A stretch of DNA of 33,847 bases, from NCBI RefSeq assembly GCF_018861755.1, contig NZ_JAHLEF010000044.1, positions 1-33,847 of the forward strand, given 5' to 3'. A program made the translations under genes and the position numbers. Under the pieces are notes generated by a model. The model searched no databases and was not told the DNA's origin. It was given only the letters and a program-made list of their open reading frames with translations. Shown here piece by piece: positions 26,103 through 33,847 of the stretch. Source of the DNA: Clostridium sp. CF012. Lineage in GTDB: Bacteria > Bacillota > Clostridia > Clostridiales > Clostridiaceae. Numbering within the stretch: the stretch's first letter is position 1; each line of letters starts with the position of its first letter.

Positions 26103-26798
26103 CTAAATCTTAAAAATACTACCTCTATCAACAAGTTTTCCACTTCGTAAAAACACAGGTTCTACCTTATGCTTATTCAGAAATCTTAATACTTCTTTGC
26201 CATACAGGTAGTGATCTATGTGGCCGTAGAAGGCTAAGACATTATATTCAATAAGCCCCGTTGCACCACCAATAAAACCGTAGTTTAGGCCAGGTAGAAG
26301 AATATCACCAGGAGGGACAAATAATACATCTATTTTTTCAAGACTTAAAGCTTTTGCAATAGAGAGGTCACTAGTGATGATTGCATTATTATTTACTATG
26401 CAAGTAGAACATTTTGTATAACCTTGTTTTACATTTATTATTCTTTTGTTTTTTAAAAGTGATAGAAGATTAGTATCAGTAAAATTAACATAGTGAACAA
26501 AAATATCCCCTATGCATATTGCATTGAGACATATATTATATGGGTATGAACTTTGCAAAGTTGAATTCGATTTGTAAACTTTGTAATTTAGTAAAGCTAA
26601 CTCTTGTATAAATTCATTATCTATATCTTTATGAACAATGATAGTATGGTCTAAAATATGCATGAGCATATCTGGGTGACCACATACAGCCTCATATAAA
26701 AGATCACTAGGAGGGCAAATAAGTAAGTTATATCCCAGAGAAATTAAATATTCACTTTCTTCTTTATGAATTCTAAAATCAACAATAAGATTTTTCAT
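26103..26798 (-). CDS. DUF6873-like (GME-fold) conserved protein
   Basis: A 231-residue protein that I match, with moderate confidence, to the clostridial DUF6873 family, described as having the fold of guanidino-group modifying enzymes such as arginine deiminase. Visible features are LGYNLLICPPSDLLYEAVCGHPDM, GYTKCSTCIVNNNAIITSD with two Cys, VLFVPPGDILLPGLNYGFIGGATG and VEPVFLRSGKLVDRGSI. Neither a full catalytic triad nor a substrate can be assigned. It has no signal peptide. The start ATG 26798 follows AGAGGA. Its stop lies 16 bases from the REP end, so the mobile unit inserted next to, not into, the gene. Confidence 0.6.
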   Translation of the reverse strand: MKNLIVDFRIHKEESEYLISLGYNLLICPPSDLLYEAVCGHPDMLMHILDHTIIVHKDIDNEFIQELALLNYKVYKSNSTLQSSYPYNICLNAICIGDIFVHYVNFTDTNLLSLLKNKRIINVKQGYTKCSTCIVNNNAIITSDLSIAKALSLEKIDVLFVPPGDILLPGLNYGFIGGATGLIEYNVLAFYGHIDHYLYGKEVLRFLNKHKVEPVFLRSGKLVDRGSIFKI

Positions 26799-26900
26799 TT
26801 TGTTCCTCTTATTTCATATATATTTTTTATTAGTATAGTTTAGTTTATAACACAAAGCTATCGTAAATTGCAATATGTCGATAATTGTTTAATTTATTTT

Positions 26901-26930
26901 TGCATATCCATTAATTTTACACGCATACTA
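26901..26930 (+). promoter_or_regulatory. Sporulation-type promoter (sigma-E/sigma-G)
   Basis: TGCATA (26901-26906), 17 bases, CATACTA (26924-26930), close to the sigma-G consensus. Read as sigma-E, GCATATC, 15 bases, CATACTAT also fits. It lies 23 bases before the ytxC-like start, giving a very short leader. Confidence 0.6.
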
Positions 26931-26953
26931 TCTTTGAGAAGGGAGTGTGCGAG

Positions 26954-27856
26954 ATGCTTTTATTAACTGTTGTATATAATAGCAGTATGGAATGCATTAT
27001 TGATGAAATCAATGACATTAAAAAGTGTTTTGAACAGAAAAAAATGATTTTAGGCATAGCAGAATCTATAATAGGAGATACTCACTTCATAAAGTTTTTT
27101 TGTAGTGAAGACAACTTAAATTATAGTAGCATAAAAGCGTTTAATTTAAATATTGCTAATATGTTATATAAAATAGTAATAATGGAATTTTGTAAAAAAG
27201 AAATGAATGATTTTTTAGCAGAAACTTATTTTTTTCTTGGATATGATGAAATAAAACAAGTTAAACCTAAGATAAACTTAGCATTGCTCAGTGAAGGGGA
27301 AATATCTGGTCCTAATATGGTATATTGCATAAATAGAAAAAATAGTGTTATGGATAAAATAACTAAGTGTATAGAAGAAAATAATGAAATTAATATAAGT
27401 GGATTTTTGACATTTAGGACAAAAGAGCTAAAAATGGATTTAGAATGTATAGTTGATAAAATTGTAGAAGAATATATGGTAGAAAAAGAATATAATGAGT
27501 TTATAAAGTTGCTTAAATACTTTGTTGAAATTCAGGAGAGTAAGCTAGGCGAGGTTAATATCTTAATTGAAAAAAATGGAGATTATTATTTAAGAGATGA
27601 AGAAGGAAATGATTTAGCCGGAGATATGCTAATGGAACTACCAAAAGTTAGGTTTGATTCAAAGGAAAATACAGAAGAACTTATAATTAGCGCCATGATA
27701 ACGAGTGCTCCTAAAAAAGTAATTATACATTGCGCAGAGAATTGTAAAAATAAAGAATTATTACAGACTATAAGTAAGGTCTTTGAAAATAAAGTTTATT
27801 ATTGTGATGATTGTGCTGCGTGTGAAAAGATAAAAAAAGGTATGGCCATATGGTAA
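26954..27856 (+). CDS. ytxC: Putative sporulation protein YtxC
   Basis: A 300-residue protein matching the YtxC-like family: a helical N-terminal two-thirds, then FIKLLKYFVEIQESKLGEVNILIEK, a region that is characteristic of the family, and a C-terminal Cys-rich tail (YYCDDCAACEKIKK). No membrane segment is evident, so it should be cytoplasmic. In Bacillus subtilis ytxC is a sporulation-associated gene of unknown mechanism. The frame opens at a GTG (26945), but GGGAG (26941-26945) overlaps it, so I start at ATG 26954. The sporulation-type promoter directly upstream supports the assignment. It precedes infC, as is common in clostridia. Confidence 0.78.
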   Translation: MLLLTVVYNSSMECIIDEINDIKKCFEQKKMILGIAESIIGDTHFIKFFCSEDNLNYSSIKAFNLNIANMLYKIVIMEFCKKEMNDFLAETYFFLGYDEIKQVKPKINLALLSEGEISGPNMVYCINRKNSVMDKITKCIEENNEINISGFLTFRTKELKMDLECIVDKIVEEYMVEKEYNEFIKLLKYFVEIQESKLGEVNILIEKNGDYYLRDEEGNDLAGDMLMELPKVRFDSKENTEELIISAMITSAPKKVIIHCAENCKNKELLQTISKVFENKVYYCDDCAACEKIKKGMAIW

Positions 27857-27931
27857 TTAAGGTATATAAAAAAATAACAAGTCAAAGGTCTATAGGTAAA
27901 AATGTGATCAAAATAAAAGCAAGAAAAAGTA

Positions 27932-27960
27932 TTGACAAAGAAGGATTTAAATAGTATAGT
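27932..27960 (+). promoter_or_regulatory. Sigma-A promoter of infC-rpmI-rplT
   Basis: TTGACA (27932-27937), 17 bases, TATAGT (27955-27960). Confidence 0.85.
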
Positions 27961-27966
27961 ATAAAT

Positions 27967-28118
27967 TGTTGTGAATGAAAATATAAAAAACATTTTAATA
28001 TAATAGAATTGTGTTTCACAAGAAGAAACAGCCGTTTCTCACCTAACAGTAATGCTAGTTAGGTTAATTAGTAATTTAAACTTGTTACTATTAAGGACGG
28101 CATTTGCTGTCCTTTTTA
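27967..28118 (+). promoter_or_regulatory. Attenuator leader of infC-rpmI-rplT (L20-leader type)
   Basis: About 150 untranslated bases with stems AGAAAC/GTTTCT (28024-28039), CCTAAC/GTTAGG (28042-28063) and TAGTAA/TTACTA, then a terminator (AAGGAC with GTCCTT, 28093-28114, and a T run). The first loop contains GCCGT (28031-28035), complementary to ACGGC (28097-28101) inside the terminator stem, giving a possible antiterminator pairing. In Bacillus, ribosomal protein L20 controls this operon through such a leader. Confidence 0.75.
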
Positions 28119-28167
28119 TTATTTTGATATTATAAAATTTTCTAAATACACCTAGGAGGTGAAAATT

Positions 28168-28686
28168 ATTAGTAAAAACAAAGATTTCATGATGAATGAG
28201 GAAATAAGACATTCAGAAGTAAGAGTTATAGGAGCTGATGGTTCTGCATTAGGTATTTTGAATACTAAAGATGCCTTAAAGCAAGCAGAGGAAAAAGACA
28301 TGGATTTAGTTATGATGTCCCCTACTGCAAAACCACCAGTATGTAGAATAATGGATTTTGGTAAGTTTATCTATGAACAACAGAAGAAAGAAAAAGAAGC
28401 CAAGAAGAAGCAAAAGGTTGTAAATCTTAAGGAAATACGATTAAATGCAACAATAGAAGACCATGATATTGCAATCAAGGCTAGCAACGCTAAAAAATTC
28501 CTGTTGGATGAAGATAAGGTAAAAATAACTATAAGATTTAAAGGCAGACAAATTGAAAATACAAAAGTGGGATACAAGATATTAAGCTCTTTTGTAGAAA
28601 AAATCGGTGATGTTTACATTGTTGAGAAAGCAGCCAGGCAAGAGGGAAGAAATATGATAATGATTTTAGCTCCTAAAAGAGCATAA
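28168..28686 (+). CDS. infC: Translation initiation factor IF-3
   Basis: Binds the 30S subunit and checks start codon and initiator tRNA. It has an N-terminal domain ([22 protein letters not shown]), a Lys-rich linker ([14 protein letters not shown]) and a C-terminal domain ([21 protein letters not shown] ... [13 protein letters not shown]), 172 residues. The only ATG or GTG before the conserved start is GTG 28159, which overlaps the ribosome site AGGAGGT (28154-28160). The codon spaced 7 bases from it is ATT 28168, and ATT is the known unusual start of infC in many bacteria, where IF-3 represses its own synthesis through it. First gene of the L35-L20 operon. Confidence 0.95.
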   Translation: MSKNKDFMMNEEIRHSEVRVIGADGSALGILNTKDALKQAEEKDMDLVMMSPTAKPPVCRIMDFGKFIYEQQKKEKEAKKKQKVVNLKEIRLNATIEDHDIAIKASNAKKFLLDEDKVKITIRFKGRQIENTKVGYKILSSFVEKIGDVYIVEKAARQEGRNMIMILAPKRA

Positions 28687-28706
28687 CCGAGAGGAGGAAT
28701 TTTATT

Positions 28707-28904
28707 ATGCCTAAGATGAAGACACACAGAGGCGCAGCAAAGAGATTTAAGAAAACAGGTACAGGAAAGCTAAAAAGAGCGAAAGCCTTTAAAAGCCATA
28801 TATTAACTAAGAAAAGCCCAAAAAGAAAAAGAAATCTTAGAAAAACTGCATTTGTTTCAACAACTCAAATGAAAGCAATGAGAAAATTGTTACCATACTT
28901 ATAA
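28707..28904 (+). CDS. rpmI: 50S ribosomal protein L35
   Basis: A 65-residue, strongly basic protein of the large ribosomal subunit. [20 protein letters not shown] is the canonical start and [12 protein letters not shown] the conserved middle. GAGGAGG lies 8 bases before the ATG. Middle gene of infC-rpmI-rplT. Confidence 0.98.
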   Translation: MPKMKTHRGAAKRFKKTGTGKLKRAKAFKSHILTKKSPKRKRNLRKTAFVSTTQMKAMRKLLPYL

Positions 28905-28931
28905 TTGAATGGTGATTAGGAGGAATATTAA

Positions 28932-29291
28932 ATGGCAAGAATAAAGAGGGCAGTTAACGCTCGTAAAAACCATAAAAAAGTATTAAAACTTGCAAAAGGT
29001 TACTATGGTGGAAAAAGCAAGTTGTTTAAAACAGCTAATGAATCAGTAATAAGAGCATTAAGAAATGGTTATATTGGAAGAAAATTAAAGAAAAGAGATT
29101 TTAGAAAACTTTGGATTGCTAGAATCAATGCTGCTTCAAGATTGAGTGACCTTTCATATTCAAGATTCATGAATGGAATGAAACTTGCAGGAGTAGATAT
29201 TAACAGAAAGATGCTTTCTGAAATTGCTATCAATGATCCAAAAGCTTTTGCTGAATTAGTAGCAGTTGCTAAAAAACAATTACAAGCTTAG
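28932..29291 (+). CDS. rplT: 50S ribosomal protein L20
   Basis: A 119-residue assembly protein of the large subunit that binds 23S r[24 protein letters not shown] and the [28 protein letters not shown] and [10 protein letters not shown] segments are canonical. In Bacillus the free protein represses its own operon by stabilising the terminated form of the leader. AGGAGGA lies 6 bases before the ATG. Confidence 0.98.
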   Translation: MARIKRAVNARKNHKKVLKLAKGYYGGKSKLFKTANESVIRALRNGYIGRKLKKRDFRKLWIARINAASRLSDLSYSRFMNGMKLAGVDINRKMLSEIAINDPKAFAELVAVAKKQLQA

Positions 29292-29307
29292 AAACTATTT
29301 ATTTATA

Positions 29308-29336
29308 AATGTAGCCTTTAGGCTACATTTTTTATT
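29308..29336 (+). terminator. Intrinsic terminator after rplT
   Basis: AAATGTAGCCT (29308-29318) pairs with AGGCTACATTT (29321-29331) around a 2-base gap, followed by T residues. Confidence 0.9.
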
Positions 29337-29391
29337 GCATTATTTATAAAATATATGTTAGACAATATAATTAGCTATTAGCTATTTTAGG

Positions 29392-29400
29392 TGCTATAAT
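29392..29400 (+). promoter_or_regulatory. Extended -10 promoter of the ktr pair
   Basis: TGCTATAAT is an extended -10 element about 43 bases before the ktrB-like start; no good -35 is visible. The leader is too short for a c-di-AMP (ydaO) riboswitch. Confidence 0.5.
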
Positions 29401-29442
29401 ATAGCAATATGACATCATTTGTAAAATTTAGAGGTGATTAAT

Positions 29443-30807
29443 TTGGAATCAAGTATTAAGGCTATTAAAAGGAAAAATATATATACTCCTGTTCAGATAC
29501 TTGCATTAGGTTTTGCTGTAGTAATATTCATAGGTGCAATATTGCTTAGTCTACCTATAGCTTCTCAGAGTGGTAAAATTACGCCCTTTATAGATTGTTT
29601 ATTTACTTCTACTTCTGCTGTGTGCGTTACGGGGCTTGTAACTGTAGATACAGGAACACATTGGACATATTTCGGTAAAACAGTAATAATGTTACTTATA
29701 GAAATAGGTGGCCTGGGATTTATGTCTGTTACCACACTAGTCTTTTTGATTTTAGGAAAAAGAATAACATTAAAAGGAAGACTGATAATGCAGGAAGCTA
29801 TGAATGTTAATTCTTTGCAAGGATTGGTTAAAATGGCTAAATATGTATTGATATTTACATTTTCTGTTGAAGGAATAGGCGCAGTATTATTTTCAACACA
29901 ATTTATTCCTGAATTTGGAATAGCCAAAGGAATTTATTATAGTATATTTCATGCAGTTTCTTCTTTCTGCAATGCTGGATTTGATTTGATGGGGAATTTT
30001 AGTAGTGTTACTGCTTATGCAAATAATTCTGTAGTAATATTGACAATTTCAGCACTAATCGCAGTAGGTGGTTTAGGATTTTATGTTTGGGCAGAAATCT
30101 ATAATTCCAAGGGGATTAATAAATTATCTTTGCATTCTAGAATAGTTATTTACACTACCCTTGTGTTAATCATTGGAGGGGCAATACTTATGTATATTTT
30201 TGAGATGAATAATCCAGATACTATGCAAGGTATGTCTATAAAGGGCAAATTTTTATCTTCAATTTTTGCGTCAGTTTCTCCAAGGACAGCTGGATTTAAT
30301 TCTATTCCCTTAGATAAAATGACTACAGCAGGAAAGTTTTTAACAATAATTTTAATGTTTATTGGTGGATCACCTGGTTCAACGGCTGGTGGAATAAAAA
30401 CAACTACTGCGGTGTTGCTTTTTATGACTGTAGTATCTGTGGTTCGCGGACGTGATGATACTGAAATATTTCAAAAACGCATAAACAAGGATGTTGTGTA
30501 TAAAGCCTTTGTAATAACTATTCTTTCCTTACTGCTTGTTATAACAGTTACCATGATATTATCTATTACTGAGCAGAAGGGTATTCCTTTTGAATACTTT
30601 TTATACGAGGCCACTTCCGCATTTGCTACAGTTGGGTTAACCTTAGGGTTAACTACAAAATTAACATTTGCAGGTAAGGTAGTAATAGCCCTTACCATGT
30701 ATGCAGGGAGAGTGGGACTGCTTACAATAATATTGGCATTAGCTAAAACTAAAAGCTCTAAATCTGGAACTATAAAATATCCAGAAGGTAAAATTTTAAT
30801 TGGATAG
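29443..30807 (+). CDS. ktrB: Potassium uptake protein, KtrB/TrkH family
   Basis: The membrane pore of a K+ (possibly Na+-coupled) transporter, 454 residues, with four M1-P-M2 repeats. The four filter regions are TSTSAVCVTGLVT, VSSFCNAGFDLMGN, VSPRTAGFNSIP and TSAFATVGLTLGL. The intramembrane gating loop PGSTAGGIKTTT follows the third. The length fits KtrB rather than the longer TrkH. The frame is open from GTG 29434, which lies inside the ribosome site AGAGGTG (29430-29436), so the start is probably TTG 29443. The regulatory subunit gene follows 11 bases after the stop. Confidence 0.9.
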   Translation: MESSIKAIKRKNIYTPVQILALGFAVVIFIGAILLSLPIASQSGKITPFIDCLFTSTSAVCVTGLVTVDTGTHWTYFGKTVIMLLIEIGGLGFMSVTTLVFLILGKRITLKGRLIMQEAMNVNSLQGLVKMAKYVLIFTFSVEGIGAVLFSTQFIPEFGIAKGIYYSIFHAVSSFCNAGFDLMGNFSSVTAYANNSVVILTISALIAVGGLGFYVWAEIYNSKGINKLSLHSRIVIYTTLVLIIGGAILMYIFEMNNPDTMQGMSIKGKFLSSIFASVSPRTAGFNSIPLDKMTTAGKFLTIILMFIGGSPGSTAGGIKTTTAVLLFMTVVSVVRGRDDTEIFQKRINKDVVYKAFVITILSLLLVITVTMILSITEQKGIPFEYFLYEATSAFATVGLTLGLTTKLTFAGKVVIALTMYAGRVGLLTIILALAKTKSSKSGTIKYPEGKILIG

Positions 30808-30818
30808 GGGTGGGGTTA

Positions 30819-31478
30819 ATGAGTAAGAGACAGTTTATTGTTATAGGTCTTGGAAGATTTGGGACATCTGTTGCTGAAACATTATATTCTTTGGGAAATG
30901 ATGTATTAGCAGTTGATTTTGATGAAGATGTAGTTCAGAACATTTCAGATAAAGTAACGCACGCAGTTCAAGTTGATGCAAATGATGAAAATAGCTTAAG
31001 AGCTCTTGGTATCCGTAATTTTGATTGTGCTGTTATTAGTATAGGTACTAATATCCAATCTAGCATTTTGGCAACACTCTTAGTTAAGGAACTTGGAGTA
31101 AAATATGTAATTACAAAAGCAACTAATGCCTTGCATGCTAAAGTGTTATATAAAATAGGTGCAAATAGAGTAGTTTTCCCAGAACGAGATATGGGTGTAC
31201 GTGTTGCTCATAATCTAGTCTCATCAAATATATTGGATTATATAGAATTGTCTCCTGATTATAGTATTGCGGAAGTTGTTAGTCCAGAAGAATGGCATAA
31301 TAAAACCTTGAGAGAATTAAATATAAGAGCTCAATATGGCATAAATGTAATGGCTATAAAAAGAAACAATGATATTGACGTTTCACCGTCTGCTGATAAT
31401 ACTATTGAACCAGGAGATATTATTGTGGCTATAGGTAATATTGAAGAATTAAATAAATTAGAAAGTCTAGTTAAATAA
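30819..31478 (+). CDS. ktrA: Potassium uptake regulator, KtrA/TrkA family
   Basis: A cytoplasmic regulatory ring subunit of 219 residues that binds nucleotides and controls the KtrB pore. The N-terminal RCK_N Rossmann domain has FIVIGLGRFGTSVAETL (about 6-22) and conserved DANDENSL and SIGTNIQSSIL. The C-terminal RCK_C domain (about 135-219) is the usual binding site for c-di-AMP in Firmicutes homologues. I chose ATG 30819 over the GTG at 30810, because the GGGG ribosome site (30807-30810) overlaps the latter. Confidence 0.92.
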   Translation: MSKRQFIVIGLGRFGTSVAETLYSLGNDVLAVDFDEDVVQNISDKVTHAVQVDANDENSLRALGIRNFDCAVISIGTNIQSSILATLLVKELGVKYVITKATNALHAKVLYKIGANRVVFPERDMGVRVAHNLVSSNILDYIELSPDYSIAEVVSPEEWHNKTLRELNIRAQYGINVMAIKRNNDIDVSPSADNTIEPGDIIVAIGNIEELNKLESLVK

Positions 31479-31490
31479 GGGGTATTAGGT

Positions 31491-32273
31491 TTGGAACATA
31501 TTCAGAGTAAAGATAATTTATTGATTAAAGATATTAGAAAGTTAAAGGAAAAGAAATATAGAATAAGTAGTAATATGTTTTTAGTTGAGGGGTTTAGGTT
31601 TGTAGAAGAGGCAATAGATTCCGATTTTGAAGTGATGGATATTTTTATAAGTTCAAGTGGAGAACTAAAATATGAAAACTCTTCCTTGAAAAACAAGCTA
31701 CAAAGTAATACTAAAGTGTATGGTATTAATGATAGTTTATTTAAAAGTATTTGTGATACAGAGCATCCACAAGGTATTATGGCCGTAGTTCGGAATAAAC
31801 CAGTAGAAATTAAATATGACCAGGGGTTCTATATTCTGGCTGATAAAATTCAAGATCCTGGTAATATGGGAACTATAATTAGAACTGCTCATGCTGCGGG
31901 AGCATTAGGGGTTATAATTACAAAGGGTACTGTGGATATTTATAATGAGAAAACTTTAAGAGCAACAATGGGTTCCATTTTTAAAATACCGGTGCTTTGT
32001 GATGATGATTTATCAGTGGTGAAAAAGCTTAAAAATAGCGGATTTAAACTAGTTGCTAGTTCACTCGACACTGATAAAAACTTCTATGAAGTAGATTTAA
32101 AAGAAAAAGTTATTATATCAGTTGGAAATGAAGGAAATGGAATAAGCACCGAAATTTATGACCTATGTGATTTGAAAATTAAAATTCCTATGCCTGGTGG
32201 TGCAGAATCTTTAAATGTAGCAGTTGCTGCATCAATTATGATGTATGAAGTGGTAAGACAAAAAAATAACTAG
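31491..32273 (+). CDS. TrmH/SpoU family RNA methyltransferase
   Basis: A 260-residue SPOUT-fold methyltransferase that probably adds a 2'-O-methyl group to rRNA or tRNA. The N-terminal substrate-binding domain (KDIRKLKEKKYRISSNMFLVEGFRFVEEA) is followed by the SPOUT domain with motif 1 DKIQDPGNMGTIIRTA, motif 2 SVGNEGNGIS and motif 3 IPMPGGAESLNVAVAASI, which form the knot that holds SAM. It resembles YsgA of Bacillus, also located next to pheS. The target nucleotide is unknown. The start is TTG 31491, with AAGGGG 8 bases upstream; it lies 12 bases after ktrA. Confidence 0.88.
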   Translation: MEHIQSKDNLLIKDIRKLKEKKYRISSNMFLVEGFRFVEEAIDSDFEVMDIFISSSGELKYENSSLKNKLQSNTKVYGINDSLFKSICDTEHPQGIMAVVRNKPVEIKYDQGFYILADKIQDPGNMGTIIRTAHAAGALGVIITKGTVDIYNEKTLRATMGSIFKIPVLCDDDLSVVKKLKNSGFKLVASSLDTDKNFYEVDLKEKVIISVGNEGNGISTEIYDLCDLKIKIPMPGGAESLNVAVAASIMMYEVVRQKNN

Positions 32274-32289
32274 AATTTTTTAATTATAG

Positions 32290-32318
32290 TTGATTTTTTT
32301 TGTAATTGTGGTTATACT
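32290..32318 (+). promoter_or_regulatory. Sigma-A promoter of the pheS leader
   Basis: TTGATT (32290-32295), 17 bases, TATACT (32313-32318). Confidence 0.75.
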
Positions 32319-32324
32319 GTTTGG

Positions 32325-32582
32325 TATACTTTCACAAATTAATTAATAACAATAAACTGTGATGGAGAGAGTAAATATAGAAATACTTACAGGGATAAGA
32401 AGCCTTAGACTGAGAGCTTCTAAAGGGAATTTTTATATTGAAGTTCACTCCGGAGTTCTAACAGTGAAACAAAGTAACTGTTGGCGGGTAAAATCGATAA
32501 CTTTATCTAAGAGGACTATTTTTTAGTCAATTAGGGTGGTACCGCGGATTTTCCGTCCCTTCATTGTGGACGGTTTTTTTTG
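32325..32582 (+). promoter_or_regulatory. T-box leader, tRNA-Phe responsive
   Basis: The T-box AGGGTGGTACCGCGG is at 32533-32547, followed by a terminator, CCGTCC (32553-32558) with GGACGG (32568-32573), and a T run. In the specifier region GAAG is followed by TTC (32444-32446), a Phe codon, in the same context as the Val codon of the valS leader. Uncharged tRNA-Phe should permit read-through. Confidence 0.92.
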
Positions 32583-32638
32583 TTTTATAAAGAATTATGA
32601 AATGTAAAAATTACATAAATATGAAAGGAGCAATCATT

Positions 32639-33658
32639 ATGAAAGAAAAGTTAGAAGCCATAAAAACTGCAGCACTGGAAGAACTAAAAAAAGCAGAAAA
32701 TAAAACAGAATTAGAAAATATAAGAGTTAAGTATTTAGGCAAAAAAGGAGAGCTTACACAAATATTAAGGGGTATGGGTCAGCTCTCAAATGATGAAAGA
32801 CCCATTGTTGGTAAGCTAGCAAATGAGGTTCGCGAGGACATAGAAACACTTATAACTAAAGCCTCAGATCAATTAAAAAACCATGAGGTGGAAACGAGGC
32901 TAAAAAGTGAAATTATAGATATATCTATGCCGGGGAAAAAACAAACAGTAGGAAAGAGGCATCCCTTAGATTTAACACTTGAAAAGGTTAATGATATATT
33001 CTTATCTATGGGATTCGCTATAGAAGAGGGACCTGAAGTAGAAAAAGACTATTATAATTTTGAAGCTTTAAATATACCTAAAAATCATCCAGCAAGAGGA
33101 GAACAAGATACCTTTTATATAAATGATAGTATAGTTTTAAGAACTCAAACCTCACCAGTACAAATAAGAACTATGGAAATTCAGAAACCGCCTATAAAAA
33201 TGATATCACCAGGTAAAGTTTATAGATCAGACGCAGTAGATGCTACTCATTCACCAATCTTTTATCAAATTGAAGGACTGGTAGTAGATAAAGGAATTAC
33301 TTTTGCGGATTTAAAAGGAACCCTAGAGCTATTTACCAAAAAGATGTTTGGAGATAAAATGGAAATGAAATTTAGACCACACCATTTCCCATTTACAGAA
33401 CCTTCAGCAGAAGTGGATGCTACTTGTTTTGTGTGTAATGGTAAGGGATGCAAGGTTTGTAAAGGTAGCGGATGGATTGAACTTTGGGGTTGTGGAATGG
33501 TTCATCCTGACGTATTAAGGAACTGTGGAATTGATCCAGAAGTTTATAGCGGATTTGCCTTTGGATTTGGTCTTGATAGAATTACTATGTTAAAATACGG
33601 AATAGATGATATTAGAGCACTTTATGAAAGTGATATGAGATTTTTAAAACAATTCTAA
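32639..33658 (+). CDS. pheS: Phenylalanine--tRNA ligase alpha subunit
   Basis: The catalytic subunit of the alpha2-beta2 class II synthetase that charges tRNA-Phe, 339 residues. The N-terminal coiled coil (about 1-90, [23 protein letters not shown]) binds tRNA. Motif 2 region is [22 protein letters not shown], and motif 3 is [35 protein letters not shown] insertion, common in Firmicutes PheS, resembles a zinc knuckle. An in-frame ATG exists at 32597, but AAAGGAG (32624-32630) sets the start at ATG 32639. The usual partner pheT is not seen in the remaining 189 bases. Confidence 0.95.
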   Translation: MKEKLEAIKTAALEELKKAENKTELENIRVKYLGKKGELTQILRGMGQLSNDERPIVGKLANEVREDIETLITKASDQLKNHEVETRLKSEIIDISMPGKKQTVGKRHPLDLTLEKVNDIFLSMGFAIEEGPEVEKDYYNFEALNIPKNHPARGEQDTFYINDSIVLRTQTSPVQIRTMEIQKPPIKMISPGKVYRSDAVDATHSPIFYQIEGLVVDKGITFADLKGTLELFTKKMFGDKMEMKFRPHHFPFTEPSAEVDATCFVCNGKGCKVCKGSGWIELWGCGMVHPDVLRNCGIDPEVYSGFAFGFGLDRITMLKYGIDDIRALYESDMRFLKQF

Positions 33659-33847
33659 AATAAAAATTTATAAGTACACAGGACTTATAAGAATTCAAGA
33701 GGCTAAACGTTGATAATTGTTTAGTACAAAACAATGGATAGTGTTAACTGACTTATGGAAAAACCTAATTGGTAATAATAGGAATTAGATTGCATCTTTG
33801 AAAAATAAAGCCTTTGTCTTTCTATCCTTAAACTTATGGAAGTTAAT
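33659..33847. other. DNA after pheS, no gene recognised
   Basis: A short hairpin (TTATAAGT, 33668-33675, with ACTTATAA, 33683-33690) follows the pheS stop without a clear T run. No ribosome site with a pheT-like start is visible to the window edge; the ATG at 33836 has no ribosome site. Confidence 0.45.

Noticed and set aside
32553-32573. CCGTCC/GGACGG resembling the REP core GGACGG
   Set aside because: It is the terminator stem of the pheS T-box and lacks the TTAACAA part; the same applies to GGACGG at 28095-28100 in the infC terminator.
33836-33847. ATG at the right edge as the start of pheT
   Set aside because: No ribosome site precedes it and the encoded MEVN does not resemble a PheT N-terminus.

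Overview
The window is low-GC, densely coded, Gram-positive DNA from a spore-former, most likely Clostridium sensu stricto or a close relative. The evidence is AT-rich codon use, strong GGAGG-type ribosome sites, TTG and GTG starts, two T-box leaders, an alpha/beta-type SASP, PdaB-like and YtxC-like sporulation proteins, an infC-rpmI-rplT operon with an attenuator leader, and the acetylase (DapH) lysine route. Genus is an inference from gene content; no 16S is present.

Layout. 1-1.57 kb: the first codons of a leftward gene, an intergenic stretch with palindromes, then a leftward SsuA/NMT1-type lipoprotein. 1.66-6.4 kb: T-box-controlled valS, a cluster of short inverted repeats, and folC. 6.4-10.5 kb: small conserved genes (TSCPD protein, a YncE-like propeller, DUF4364), a PdaB-like deacetylase and a two-OB-fold SSB-like protein. 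10.7-14.6 kb: lysine/diaminopimelate genes dapH, a PatA-like aminotransferase, dapB and dapA. 14.6-21.7 kb: a 1.2-kb non-coding region, then a complete oligopeptide transporter oppBCDF-oppA. 21.9-23.9 kb: SASP, methyltransferase, Hsp33. 24.2-24.7 kb: five tRNAs (Val, Asp, Phe, Gly, Cys). 24.75-26.1 kb: a REP-associated tyrosine transposase unit bounded by a perfect 17-bp inverted repeat. 26.1-33.7 kb: a DUF6873-like gene, a ytxC-like gene behind a sporulation-type promoter, infC-rpmI-rplT, a Ktr potassium uptake pair, a TrmH-family methyltransferase and T-box-controlled pheS.

The genes are mostly housekeeping. The unusual content is in the intergenic DNA. The transposase's end sequence recurs between valS and folC as one forward copy and three inverted or decayed copies with no transposase. 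A second, unrelated family of mosaic palindromes occurs three times (about 0.13-0.23, 6.84-6.96 and 10.54-10.76 kb). A 132-bp near-continuous hairpin lies at 396-527, and the opp operon has a long leader with a 17-bp perfect palindrome and a seven-codon mini-ORF. Several annotated starts differ from the longest open frame because the ribosome site overlaps the first possible start; the clearest case is a probable ATT start for infC. I found no CRISPR array, prophage, toxin-antitoxin pair or obviously new multigene system.
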